NCBI RefSeq assembly: GCF_029968035.1
Contig: NZ_JASCIQ010000009.1
Location: 62,001 to 126,000, forward strand
Direction: 5' to 3'
DNA from: Streptomyces cavernicola
GTDB taxonomy: Bacteria; Actinomycetota; Actinomycetes; Streptomycetales; Streptomycetaceae
DNA length: 64,000 bases
Shown: piece by piece, positions 9,394-19,708 of the stretch
How positions within the stretch are numbered: the stretch's first letter is position 1
How the letters are laid out: every line of letters starts with the position of its first letter
Translations under genes and position numbers: made by a program
Notes under the pieces: model-generated
What the model was told of the DNA's origin: nothing
Database searches by the model: none
Seen by the model: only the letters and a program-made list of their open reading frames with translations

Positions 9394-11109
9394 ATGGCTC
9401 GTGGGGATGGCTGGGTGCGCAAGGGGGTGTTGGGGCTCGCCCTCGGGAGCGTGCTGCTCACCGGGTGTACGGGGGGCGGCAACACCACGACGGCCCCGGA
9501 CTCCGCCAAGGGGGCGGCGCCGCGTCCGGGCGCGGGCGGCGTGGTGCCCGACGGTGCGCAGCCGGAGGACGGCGAGAAGGAGGCGGTGCCGCCGGACTAC
9601 CGGTCCACTTTCGCCCTGGACGTGGACACCGCCTCGTACGGCTATGCGCGGCGCGCCCTCGGCGAGGGGCGGATGCCCGAACCTTCGACGGTGCGGCCCG
9701 AGGAGTTCGTGAACAGCTTCCGGCAGGACTATCCGCAGCCGAAGGGCAACGGCATCGCCGTGAACGTCGACGGTGCGAAGGCGCCGGGCGCGGGGGGCGA
9801 CGACTGGTCGCTGCTGCGGGTCGGGCTCGCCACCAAGTCGGCCGACGCGGAGAAGCGGCCGCCCGCGGCGCTGACCTTCGTCATCGACGTCTCCGGCTCG
9901 ATGGCCGAGCCCGGCCGGCTCGACCTGGTCAAGGAATCGCTGGGCATCATGACGGACCGGCTGCGCCCCGACGACTCCGTGGCGATCGTGACGTTCAGCG
10001 ACGAGGCCGAGACGGTGCTGCCGATGACGCGCCTCGCCGAGGACGGCGACCGGGAGGAGGTGCACGAGGCGATCGACGACCTGGAGCCCACCGACTCCAC
10101 CAACCTGGAGGCGGGCATCACCACCGGGTACGACACCGCCGTCGAGGGCCTCACGAAGGGCGCCACCAACCGGGTCGTGCTGCTCTCCGACGCGCTCGCC
10201 AACACCGGCCAGACCAGCGCCGACGGCATCCTGGAGCGGATCTCGGACGCCCGCCGGGAGCACGGCATCACGCTCTTCGGCGTCGGCGTCGGCAGCGAAT
10301 ACGGCGACGCGCTGATGGAGCGGCTCGCCGACAAGGGCGACGGCCACACCACGTACGTCTCCGATCAGGCCGAGGCCCGCAAGGTGTTCTCCGAGGACCT
10401 GCCCGCGCACATCGAGCTGCGTGCGCGGGACGCCAAGGCGCAGGTCTCGTTCGACCCGGAGACGGTGGAGAAGTTCCGGCTCATCGGCTACGACAACCGG
10501 CAGGTCGCCGACGAGGACTTCCGGGACGACCGGGTCGACGGCGGCGAGGTCGGTCCCGGTCACTCGGTGACGGCGCTCTACGCGGTACGGCTGAAGGAGG
10601 GCGCGGGTTCCGGTGACGCGCATGTGGCGACGGCGCGGGTGCGTTGGCAGGACCCCAAGTCCCGGGAGGCGCACGAGCGTTCGCAGCGGATCAGCGCCGA
10701 GCAGCTGCGGCGGCCGCTGTGGGACGGGGCGGACCGGGGGTTCCAGGTGAGCGTGGTCGCGGCGTACTTCGCGGATGCGTTGCGGGCGGCGGCGTACCGG
10801 CCCCAGCCCTCCGGGTGCCCTTACGACGACCCGACGGCTTCCTGCCCTGACAGGGGGGCGGAGGACGAGTTGGCCGGGTCGGGCGATTCGGGGTCCGGTT
10901 CGGGTTCCGGTTCCGGTTCGGGGTCCGGTTCGGGTTCGGGTTCGGGTTCGGGTTCGGGTGAGGATCGGTTCACGCCGCTGCCCGGTCGGATGTCGCTGTC
11001 CCAACTGTCCGACCACGCAAGCCGGTTGGCGGGGAGTTCCGAACCGGACGACGTGGACGTACAGCGCCTGTCCACGGCGGTCCGGCAGGCGGCGGCGCTG
11101 CGGACGTAA
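9394..11109 (+). CDS. Secreted von Willebrand factor A lipoprotein (YfbK-like)
   Basis: A 571-residue lipoprotein. The ATG at 9394 follows GAGGGGG; the signal peptide ends in the lipobox LLTGC with Cys25. It has the YfbK family order: an N-terminal vWF_A_N region (LDVDTASYGYARRALGEG, PEEFVNSF), a VWA domain with an intact metal site (DVSGSM near residue 165, DSTN further on), and a C-terminal DUF3520 region. Near residues 495-522 there is an insert of about fourteen Ser-Gly pairs. VWA domains bind partner proteins through a metal ion; family members have no firm role. Probably a surface adhesion or scaffold protein. The next gene is convergent, with a terminator and a repeat element between. 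Confidence 0.9.
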   Translation: MARGDGWVRKGVLGLALGSVLLTGCTGGGNTTTAPDSAKGAAPRPGAGGVVPDGAQPEDGEKEAVPPDYRSTFALDVDTASYGYARRALGEGRMPEPSTVRPEEFVNSFRQDYPQPKGNGIAVNVDGAKAPGAGGDDWSLLRVGLATKSADAEKRPPAALTFVIDVSGSMAEPGRLDLVKESLGIMTDRLRPDDSVAIVTFSDEAETVLPMTRLAEDGDREEVHEAIDDLEPTDSTNLEAGITTGYDTAVEGLTKGATNRVVLLSDALANTGQTSADGILERISDARREHGITLFGVGVGSEYGDALMERLADKGDGHTTYVSDQAEARKVFSEDLPAHIELRARDAKAQVSFDPETVEKFRLIGYDNRQVADEDFRDDRVDGGEVGPGHSVTALYAVRLKEGAGSGDAHVATARVRWQDPKSREAHERSQRISAEQLRRPLWDGADRGFQVSVVAAYFADALRAAAYRPQPSGCPYDDPTASCPDRGAEDELAGSGDSGSGSGSGSGSGSGSGSGSGSGSGEDRFTPLPGRMSLSQLSDHASRLAGSSEPDDVDVQRLSTAVRQAAALRT

Positions 11110-11119
11110 CCGGGTTCTT

Positions 11120-11333
11120 TTCCCCACCCCGCCCCTTCCCGAAAGACTGCCGTCGGCTGCGGGGGCTCCGCCCCCGGACCCCCGCTCCTCAAACGCCGGA
11201 GGGGCTGAATTCGGGCTGATGCGGGCCCCGGCAGGGACTGCTCTTCAGGGGCGCGGGGAACTGCGCGACCAGCCACGACGGCCCCGGCAGCCGAACGACT
11301 GCCGGGGCCGGGGGCGAAGCCCCGAGGGGGGCC
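11120..11333. repeat. Dispersed intergenic repeat element, copy A (truncated at right end)
   Basis: The gap between two convergent genes starts with the 26 bp end sequence (11120-11145) found also at 31205-31230 and, inverted, at 31976-32001. It continues with the CTCCTCAAACGCCGGAGGGG hairpin near 11188 and the core GGGGCGCGGGGAACTGCGCG at 11248, both shared with the other copies. The matching right end is missing, so the permease stop codon marks a truncation. Confidence 0.8.
11281..11308. terminator. Bidirectional stem-loop between convergent genes
   Basis: Ten-base perfect stem GCCCCGGCAG / CTGCCGGGGC with an 8 nt loop, between the VWA lipoprotein and the ABC permease, both of which end here. 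Confidence 0.55.
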
Positions 11334-12191
11334 TCAGCTCACCACGTCCTTCCGGGCGAACCCCCGGAACGCGAGAGCGACCAGCACCACCGCGTACGTC
11401 AGCGACACCGCCGTGCCCTGGATCATGCCGCCCCACTCCGGGGTGGGCTGGAGGGCGTCTATCCAGGCGAACTGCCAGTGCGCGGGCAGGACGTCCCGCC
11501 AGTCGCCGAGGGCGGTGACCGCGTCCAGGACGTTGCCGACGATGGTCAGGCCGACCGCCCCGCCGACCGCGCCGAGCGGTGCGTCCGTCTTGGTGGAGAG
11601 CCAGAACGCGAGCCCTGCGGTGACCAGTTGGGACGCGAAGATGTACGCCACGACCACCAGGAGCCGCAGCGCCGAGTCGCCCGCGGCGAGCCCCCCGCCG
11701 GTCGGGAGCTCCAAAGGCCCCCAGCCGTACGCGACCGTGCCCACCGCCAGGGCGATCAGCGGCATCAGGAGCATCGCGGCGGCGCTCAGCCCGAGGGCGA
11801 CCGCGAGCTTGGACCAGAGCAGCCGGGCGCGCGGCACGGGCGCGGCGAGCAGATAGCGCAGCGAGGACCAGCTGGCCTCGGAGGCGACCGTGTCCCCGCA
11901 GAACAGGGCGACGGGCACCACGAGCAGGAACCCGGCCGAGACGAACAGGCAGGTCGCGGCGAAGTTCGCACCGGACTCGGTGGCGACCTGCATGAGCGTC
12001 GCCCCGCGCCGCGCGTTGGCCTCCGGGGTGCCGCCGATGGCGAACGCGGCGACCAGGATCAGCGGAAGCACCGCCAGGACCGCGCCCATCACCAGCGTGC
12101 GGCGGCGGCCGAGTTGGCGCTGCAGCTCCACCCGCAGGGGCAGGGTCCGCCCGGCGCGGTAGCCGGGCGCCGCATCCACAGCCGCGCTCAT
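11334..12191 (-). CDS. ABC-2 type transporter permease
   Basis: A 285-residue membrane protein, partner of the fused ATPase gene upstream; its ATG overlaps that gene's stop by 4 bp (12188-12191), so both must come from one mRNA. After a basic amphipathic start (LRVELQRQLGRRRTLV) there are six hydrophobic segments, starting with VMGAVLAVLPLILVAAFAI and ending with VSLTYAVVLVALAFRGFA, the ABC-2 / NatB pattern. Large extracytoplasmic loops are absent. The substrate is unknown; ABC-2 systems commonly export drugs, lipids or peptides. The tail reaches into the border of a repeat element at 11333. Confidence 0.87.
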   Translation of the reverse strand: MSAAVDAAPGYRAGRTLPLRVELQRQLGRRRTLVMGAVLAVLPLILVAAFAIGGTPEANARRGATLMQVATESGANFAATCLFVSAGFLLVVPVALFCGDTVASEASWSSLRYLLAAPVPRARLLWSKLAVALGLSAAAMLLMPLIALAVGTVAYGWGPLELPTGGGLAAGDSALRLLVVVAYIFASQLVTAGLAFWLSTKTDAPLGAVGGAVGLTIVGNVLDAVTALGDWRDVLPAHWQFAWIDALQPTPEWGGMIQGTAVSLTYAVVLVALAFRGFARKDVVS

Positions 12192-14839
12192 GCCGTTCCT
12201 CCGATCAGGGTCAGGAAGGCGTCCTCCAGCCTTCGGTGCGGTCCGACGCTCGTGACCGGGACGTCGAGCCGGACGAGTTCGGCGAGGAGCTCGGCGACCG
12301 TGGCGCCGTCGAGCCGGACCAGGACGCCGCCGTCCGCGGCCACGGCCGACTGCACGCCCTCCAGGGCGTCGATCTTCTCGACGAGCACGGGCTCCAACTC
12401 CCGCTCCGTGCCGACCAGAAGGGTCTGGCCCGAGCCGACGATCTCGGCGACGGGACCGGCCTGGACGAGCCGGCCGCGGTCCATGACGACGAGGTGCGTG
12501 CAGGACTGCTCGACCTCGGCGAGGAGATGGCTGGAGACGATGACGGTGCGCCCCTGCTCCGCGTACCGGATCAGCACCTCGCGCATCTCGCGGATCTGCG
12601 GCGGGTCGAGGCCGTTGGTGGGCTCGTCGAGGATCAGCAGGTCCGGCAGGCCGAGCATGGCCTGGGCGATGGCGAGGCGCTGCCGCATGCCCTGCGAGTA
12701 CGTGCGCACCGCGCGGGCGAGGGCGTCGCCGAGCCCGGCGATCTCCAGGGCCTCCTCGATGTGCGCGTCCTCCTCCGGGCGGCCGGTCGCCGCCCAGTAC
12801 AGGCGCAGGTTCTCGCGGCCCGAGAGGTGCGGCAGGAAGCCCGCGCCCTCGACGAACGCGCCGACCCGGGAGAGCACCGGGGCGCCGGGCCGCACGGCGT
12901 GCCCGAAGAGCCGGATCTCGCCCTCGTCCGGGGCGATCAGGCCCATCAGCATCCGCAGCGTGGTGGTCTTGCCCGCGCCGTTGGGCCCGAGCAGCCCGAG
13001 GACCTGGCCCTTCTCCACGCGGAAGGAGAGCTCCCGGACCGAGTACCGGTCGGACTTGCCGTACTTCTTGCTCAACTCCGTGATCTGCAGCGGCACTTCG
13101 GCGAGCGCAGGGTCCGGGGCCGGCGGGGTGGTGCGGCGGCGGGCGGTGAGGAGCAGTCCGGCCGCGAGGGCGAGTGCGCCGAGCGGCAGCCACCACACCC
13201 AGGCGGGCAGCGGCGTGGCCTCGGTGGTGAGTTCGGGCACCACGGGCACGTGCAGGTCGCTCTCGGCCGTCACCGTGTACGTGGCGGGGGCGGCCGGTGA
13301 GGCGTACCCCAGGTCGGTGGAGGAGAGGACGAGGCGGAGCCGGTGGCCCGCGCGGATCTCGTGGTCGATCGCGGGCAGCGTGAGCTCCACGTCCTTGCCG
13401 CGCTCGGCGTCCTCGACCCGGATCGGGGCGACGAGCTGGGAGGGCAGGACGCGCTGTCGTCCGTCCGGGCTGACGTCGTAGACCTTGCCGAAGAGGACCG
13501 CGTCGTCCCGGGAGGAGGCGATGCGCAGGTCGACCGTGGGTGAGCCGGTGACGGTCAGGTCGCTCTTGAGCGGGGCCGAGTCGAAGGCGGCGTACTGGCC
13601 GGGGAAGTCGGTGGAGAGGCCGCCGAGGCCGAGCGAGGAGAGCTGGGTGAAGTTGCCGGTGAGGCCTGGCACGTTGGAGATCGCGGGCGGGCTCGCGCCT
13701 GCCGGGTTCTCGAAGGACCGGGTGCCGCCGCGCAGGGCGATGTCCCGGCGGCCGCTGTCGAGGCCCGGGTACTCGGCGTCGGTGGCGCCGCGCAGTTGCG
13801 TGCGGCCGTCGGTGGAGTCGACGCCGCCGGAGCGGGTGACGCGGAACGGGCTGCCGGTGTCGGCGGACTTCTCGTCCTTCAGATAGCGGTCGAACCAGGC
13901 GGTGACGCGGGACTCGATGCGGCCGAGCTCCATGTCCCCGCCGTCGTGTCCGCCCGCGATCCAGTCGACGGCGACGGGCGCGCCGTTGTCCCCGATGGTT
14001 CTGGCCATGGCGTCGGCGTGCGAGAGCGGGAAGAGCGAGTCGGTCTGGCCCTGCATGATCAGGGCGGGTACGTCGATCTTGTCGCCGACGGCGGAGGGGC
14101 TGCGGGCCTCCAGGAGTTCGCGTGCCTTCTCGTCCGGCTTTCCGGATTCGGCGACGCGGTTGTACATGGCGCACAGCTGCGGCTCGAAGCGGTCGCAGCC
14201 GCCGCCGGTGGACAGGAACATCCCGGCCCACAGCTTCTTGAACACGCCTTGCGGGAACAGGGCGTCGGCCAGGTTCCAGTACGTGATCGCGGGGGCGATG
14301 GCGTCCACCCGGTCGTCGTGCCCGGCCGTCAGGAGCGACACCGCGCCGCCGTACGAGGCGCCGGTCATGCCGACGAGCGGGTCGCCCTCGGCCTGCAGCT
14401 GGACCTCGGGGCGCTTCGCCAGCCAGTCGATGAGCCGGGAGGCGTCGGCCACCTCGGCCTTCGGGTCGTTGAGGCCGATCTTCCCGCCGGAGGCGCCGAA
14501 GCCGCGCGCGGACCAGGTGAGGACCGCGTACCCCTCGGCGGCGAGTTTCTCGGCCTGCGCGCGGGTGTCGTTCTTGCTGCCGCCGAAGCCGTGCCCGATG
14601 AGCACCGCGGGCCGCTTCGCGTCCGCGTCGCCCGCCGTGAAGTACGACGTGTCGACGCGCACTCCGCCGCCCATGGGCAGCGCCCGGTCCTCACGGTGCA
14701 CCGCCGGTCCGTCGTCACCTGCGGCGACGGCCGTCGCGGCGCCGGTCCCGGCGAGCACGGCGACGACGGCCACCACGGCCAGGGCCCGTCCGCGCAGCCG
14801 GGCCCACCACCGCCTGGGCCCTGACGTGTCTCGTTGCAT
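12188..14839 (-). CDS. Fusion of secreted CocE/NonD-type alpha/beta hydrolase and ABC transporter ATPase
   Basis: One open frame encodes about 883 residues with two unrelated enzymes. Residues about 15-45 form a signal anchor (ALAVVAVVAVLAGTGAATAV). An alpha/beta hydrolase follows, with GHGFGGSKND, nucleophile motif GASYGG, acid in QTDSLF, and His in GGHDGGD, plus a C-terminal jelly-roll region as in S15/CocE enzymes. One membrane helix comes next (VWWLPLGALALAAGLLL), then a complete cytoplasmic ABC ATPase: GPNGAGKTT, signature YSQGMRQR, Walker B LLILDEPTNGLD, and His switch SSHLL. The topology is consistent: hydrolase outside, ATPase inside. The ATG at 14839 has GGAA upstream; a GTG at 14848 is also possible. 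The next gene is the permease. Inferred: coupled hydrolysis and transport of an ester or peptide. Confidence 0.9.
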   Translation of the reverse strand: MQRDTSGPRRWWARLRGRALAVVAVVAVLAGTGAATAVAAGDDGPAVHREDRALPMGGGVRVDTSYFTAGDADAKRPAVLIGHGFGGSKNDTRAQAEKLAAEGYAVLTWSARGFGASGGKIGLNDPKAEVADASRLIDWLAKRPEVQLQAEGDPLVGMTGASYGGAVSLLTAGHDDRVDAIAPAITYWNLADALFPQGVFKKLWAGMFLSTGGGCDRFEPQLCAMYNRVAESGKPDEKARELLEARSPSAVGDKIDVPALIMQGQTDSLFPLSHADAMARTIGDNGAPVAVDWIAGGHDGGDMELGRIESRVTAWFDRYLKDEKSADTGSPFRVTRSGGVDSTDGRTQLRGATDAEYPGLDSGRRDIALRGGTRSFENPAGASPPAISNVPGLTGNFTQLSSLGLGGLSTDFPGQYAAFDSAPLKSDLTVTGSPTVDLRIASSRDDAVLFGKVYDVSPDGRQRVLPSQLVAPIRVEDAERGKDVELTLPAIDHEIRAGHRLRLVLSSTDLGYASPAAPATYTVTAESDLHVPVVPELTTEATPLPAWVWWLPLGALALAAGLLLTARRRTTPPAPDPALAEVPLQITELSKKYGKSDRYSVRELSFRVEKGQVLGLLGPNGAGKTTTLRMLMGLIAPDEGEIRLFGHAVRPGAPVLSRVGAFVEGAGFLPHLSGRENLRLYWAATGRPEEDAHIEEALEIAGLGDALARAVRTYSQGMRQRLAIAQAMLGLPDLLILDEPTNGLDPPQIREMREVLIRYAEQGRTVIVSSHLLAEVEQSCTHLVVMDRGRLVQAGPVAEIVGSGQTLLVGTERELEPVLVEKIDALEGVQSAVAADGGVLVRLDGATVAELLAELVRLDVPVTSVGPHRRLEDAFLTLIGGTA

Positions 14840-14956
14840 GCGTTCCACCGTACGGGCGAGGTCTGACAGCCGGAGCAGCCGCCAGGCGGAACCTCGTCAC
14901 CTCCCCCGGTCGTACGCGGCGGACGCGCATACCGCAGGCGTGGTACGAATCCCGCT

Positions 14957-15427
14957 ATGCCGAAGCCGACTCCGGAACCGACGCCCGAGCCGACGCCCGT
15001 TCCGACGCGGCACGACATCCGCCGCGCCACGACCGTGGACCAACTCGTCGCCGCTGGGCCGCTGTTCGACTCCCCCACGCGCGCGGAGTGGGCCGAGCGC
15101 TTCCTGTCCGCGGCGGGCCACCACCTGTTCCTCGCGTACGCGGACGGGCGGCCGGTGGGATTCGTCACGGGCATCGAGATGCTGCACCCGGACAAGGGCG
15201 TCGAGATGTGCCTGTACGAGCTGGCGGTGGCCGAGCCGTACCGGCGCCGCGGCATCGCGAGCGCCCTCATCGGCACGCTGGCCGCGCTCTGCGAGGAGCT
15301 CGGCTGCTACGACATGTGGGTCGGCGTGGACCTGGACAACATGGGCGCCCTCGCCACGTACCGCGCGACGGGCGCGGTGGGCGCGGGCGGGTGCGCGGTC
15401 CTCACCTGGGAGTTCCGCGCACCCTGA
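14957..15427 (+). CDS. GNAT acetyltransferase, AAC(3)-I-like
   Basis: A 156-residue acetyl-CoA-dependent N-acetyltransferase. After a repetitive Pro/Thr/Glu start (PKPTPEPTPEPTPVPTR) the GNAT fold begins at DIRRATTVDQL. Motif A is clear (LAVAEPYRRRGIASALIGTL), and the C-terminal WVGVDLDNMGALATYRATGA resembles aminoglycoside 3-N-acetyltransferase I. That likeness is only at family level, so resistance should not be assumed. Transcribed away from the hydrolase-ATPase gene across a 117 bp gap. Confidence 0.85.
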   Translation: MPKPTPEPTPEPTPVPTRHDIRRATTVDQLVAAGPLFDSPTRAEWAERFLSAAGHHLFLAYADGRPVGFVTGIEMLHPDKGVEMCLYELAVAEPYRRRGIASALIGTLAALCEELGCYDMWVGVDLDNMGALATYRATGAVGAGGCAVLTWEFRAP

Positions 15428-15445
15428 GCCGTTCGTCCCGGAACC

Positions 15446-16948
<1,503 letters not shown>

Positions 16949-17003
16949 GGCGTACAGCTCCCTTGCGGTTCCTTAACGAGGGCGGCGGCGCGGGCGTGCG
17001 CGC

Positions 17004-18881
17004 CTACAGGTGACGGCGGCGCAGGCGTGCCTGCCGCTCGTACTCCTCACGGGCCGGGGCCACGGCCGGGCGGCTCGCGGTCTCTGCCACGGGAACATCC
17101 CACCACGCCTGCGCGGGCGGCACGCCCGACACAGTGTCGGGCGTTTCCGTCTCCACGTAGACACATGTGGGTACGTCGGACAGTCGTGCGTCGGCCAGCG
17201 CTTCGCGCAGGTCACGCACTGTTTTCGGGCGCAGCACCCGCATCCCGAGCGAGGCCGCGTTGGCGCCGAGGTCCACGGGCAGGGGCTCGCCGGTGTACGA
17301 GCCGTCGGGCGCCCGGAACCGGTAGGCGGTGCCGAAGCGCTCGGCGCCGACGGACTCGGAGAGGCCGCCGATGGACGCGTACCCGTGGTTCTGCAGGATC
17401 ACGACCTTGATCGGCAGATGCTCCTGCACGGCGGTGACGATCTCGGTGGGCATCATCAGATACGTGCCGTCGCCGACGAGCGCCCACACCCGCAGGGCGG
17501 GGTCCGCGAGCTGCACGCCGAGCGCGGCGGGGATCTCATATCCCATGCAGGAGTAGCCGTACTCGACGTGGTACTGGTGCGGTGAGCGGGCCCGCCAGAG
17601 TTTGTGCAGGTCGCCGGGGAGGGAGCCGGCGGCGTTGATCAGCACGTCGTCGCCGTCGGCCAACTCGTCCAGAGCGCCGAGGACTTGGGCCTGGGTGGGG
17701 CGGGCGGCCGGGTCGGGGGCGGCGTAGGCGGCGGAGACGCGGGCCTCCCAGTCGGCCTTGGCGTGGGTGTACGCGGATTCGTGGGCGGGGTCCACCCGGT
17801 GGCCGTGGAGGCCTGCCGTGAGCGCTTCGAGTCCGGCGCGGGCGTCGGCGATCAGGGTGCGGCCCGCCATCTTGTGACCGTCGAACGGCGCGATGTTGAG
17901 GTTGAGGAAGCGCACGTCGGGCGCCGCGAAGAGGGTGTGCGAGGCGGTGGTGAAGTCGGACCAGCGGGTGCCGACCCCGAGCACCAGGTCGGCGGTGCGG
18001 GCGAGGGCGTCGGCGGTCGCGGTGCCGGTGTGGCCGATGCCGCCGACGTCCGCGGGGTGGTCGTGGGCGAGGGAGCCCTTGCCTGCCTGGGTGGCGGCGA
18101 CCGGGATGCCGGTGGCGTCGGCGAGGGCCCGCAGCGCGCGCTCCGCCCCGCTGTGCCGCACCCCGCCCCCGGCGACGATCAGCGGGCGGCGCGCGGCGCG
18201 CAACTCCCGTACAGCATCGGCCAGTTCGCGGGGGTCGGGGTGCGGGCGGCGGACGGTCCAGACCCGCTCGGCGAAGAACTCCGCGGGCCAGTCGTACGCC
18301 TCCGCCTGCACGTCCTGGGGCAGCGCGAGGGTGACCGCGCCGGTGTCGGCCGGGTCGGTGAGGACGCGCATCGCGGCGAGCGCGGCCGGGATCAGCGCCT
18401 CGGGGCGGGTGACCCGGTCGAAGTACCGGGAGACGGGCCGCAGGCAGTCGTTCACGGACACGTCGCCCGCGTACGGCACTTCGAGCTGCTGGAGCACCGG
18501 GTCCGCGGGCCGGGTCGCGAAGGTGTCGCCGGGCAGGAGCAGCACCGGGAGCCGGTTGATCGTGGCGAGCGCGGCCCCGGTGGTGAGGTTGGTGGCGCCG
18601 GGCCCGATGGACGTGGTGACCGCGTGCGCGGACAGGCGGCGGGCCTGCCGGGCGTAGCCGACGGCGGCGTGCACCATGGCCTGTTCGTTGCGCCCCTGGT
18701 GGAAGGGCATGAGGTCGCGGTGCTCGACGAGCGCCTGGCCGATCCCGGCGACGTTGCCGTGCCCGAAGATGCCCCAGGTCGCGCCGATCAGGCGCTGTCG
18801 TACGCCGTCGCGCTCGGTGTGCTGGGCGGCGAGGAAGCGGACGAGCGCCTGGGCGACGGTGAGACGCAGGGTGTCGCTCAT
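17004..18881 (-). CDS. iolD: 3D-(3,5/4)-trihydroxycyclohexane-1,2-dione hydrolase (IolD), ThDP-dependent
   Basis: A 625-residue ThDP enzyme that opens the ring of the diketone from inosose to give 5-deoxyglucuronate. It begins MSDTLRLTVAQALVRFLAAQ; GRNEQAMVHAAVGYARQ carries the activating Glu, and the C-terminal ThDP motif starts at LVGDGTYLM and ends at LQNHGYASI. Family-specific WGIFGHGNVAGIGQAL is near residue 35. The ATG overlaps the iolB stop by 4 bp (18878-18881). Length matches known IolD proteins. Confidence 0.95.
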   Translation of the reverse strand: MSDTLRLTVAQALVRFLAAQHTERDGVRQRLIGATWGIFGHGNVAGIGQALVEHRDLMPFHQGRNEQAMVHAAVGYARQARRLSAHAVTTSIGPGATNLTTGAALATINRLPVLLLPGDTFATRPADPVLQQLEVPYAGDVSVNDCLRPVSRYFDRVTRPEALIPAALAAMRVLTDPADTGAVTLALPQDVQAEAYDWPAEFFAERVWTVRRPHPDPRELADAVRELRAARRPLIVAGGGVRHSGAERALRALADATGIPVAATQAGKGSLAHDHPADVGGIGHTGTATADALARTADLVLGVGTRWSDFTTASHTLFAAPDVRFLNLNIAPFDGHKMAGRTLIADARAGLEALTAGLHGHRVDPAHESAYTHAKADWEARVSAAYAAPDPAARPTQAQVLGALDELADGDDVLINAAGSLPGDLHKLWRARSPHQYHVEYGYSCMGYEIPAALGVQLADPALRVWALVGDGTYLMMPTEIVTAVQEHLPIKVVILQNHGYASIGGLSESVGAERFGTAYRFRAPDGSYTGEPLPVDLGANAASLGMRVLRPKTVRDLREALADARLSDVPTCVYVETETPDTVSGVPPAQAWWDVPVAETASRPAVAPAREEYERQARLRRRHL

Positions 18882-19678
18882 CGGTAGCCCTCCTGGTGAT
18901 CCGGGTGGAAGCAGATGTTCCACTCTCGTTCGGCGCCGGGGCCCGCCATCACGTTCAGGTAGTACATGTCGTGGCCCGGCTGGGCGATGGACGGCCCGTG
19001 CCAGCCGTCGGGCACCAACACGGCGTCGCCGCCCCGGACTTCGGCGAGCAGGTCGGTGCCGCCGGGGCGGGACGGGGAGACGCGCTGGTAGCCGAGGCCG
19101 TGCGGCCCGTCGATCTCGAAGTAGTAGATCTCCTCCAGCTGGGACTCGACGCCCGGCCGGTGCTCGTCGTGCTTGTGCGGCGGGTACGAGGACCAGTTCC
19201 CGCCGGGCGTGATCACCTCGACGGCGATGAGCCGGTCGCACTCGAAGACCCCCGCGGCGGCGAAGTTCCGTACCCGGCGCGCGCATCGGCCGCTGCCGCG
19301 CGCCTCCACGGGGACCTCCGGCGCGAGGCCGTGGCGAGCGGGGAGTCGACGCTCGCACTTCGCTCCTGCCAGGGCGAAGCGGCCTCCCGCGCCGGAGGCG
19401 ATCTGTGCCTGGGCGTCGCGTGGCAGATAGCCGAAGTCGCTCGGCTCGCCGAACACGCTTTCCCTGCCGGTGAGTTGGAGCTTCTCACCGTCCGCCTGCA
19501 CCGTACAGCCGCCGCTCAGCGGAAGCACGACCCATTCGCTGTCCCCGGTGTCGAAGGAGTGCGAGCCGCCGGGTGCGAGCTCCAGGATCCGCAGGGACGC
19601 GTACACCCATCCGGCCCGCTCCGGGTCGATGTCCAGGGCGTACGGGCCGTTCGCGGCGCTGCCCGCCGGTAGGTGCAT
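18878..19678 (-). CDS. iolB: 5-deoxy-glucuronate isomerase (IolB)
   Basis: A 266-residue double-cupin isomerase of the KduI/IolB family: 5-deoxy-glucuronate to 2-deoxy-5-keto-gluconate. The metal-binding cupin motif is PPHKHDEHRPG with Glu in QLEEIYYFE and a last His in MAGPGAEREWNICFHPDH. It sits between the aldolase-like gene (30 bp gap) and iolD (4 bp overlap). Confidence 0.95.
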   Translation of the reverse strand: MHLPAGSAANGPYALDIDPERAGWVYASLRILELAPGGSHSFDTGDSEWVVLPLSGGCTVQADGEKLQLTGRESVFGEPSDFGYLPRDAQAQIASGAGGRFALAGAKCERRLPARHGLAPEVPVEARGSGRCARRVRNFAAAGVFECDRLIAVEVITPGGNWSSYPPHKHDEHRPGVESQLEEIYYFEIDGPHGLGYQRVSPSRPGGTDLLAEVRGGDAVLVPDGWHGPSIAQPGHDMYYLNVMAGPGAEREWNICFHPDHQEGYR

Positions 19679-19708
19679 CGGTCCTCCCTCTCGGTGTGCT
19701 GCGGGCCT

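Noticed and set aside
11334..14231. A 965-codon minus-strand frame that ends as the ABC permease
   Set aside because: Only the last 285 codons encode the permease; the upstream part is out of frame with the hydrolase-ATPase gene and has no domain.
14957..15427. Aminoglycoside resistance gene
   Set aside because: Motif likeness to AAC(3)-I is at GNAT family level only and does not support a resistance claim.
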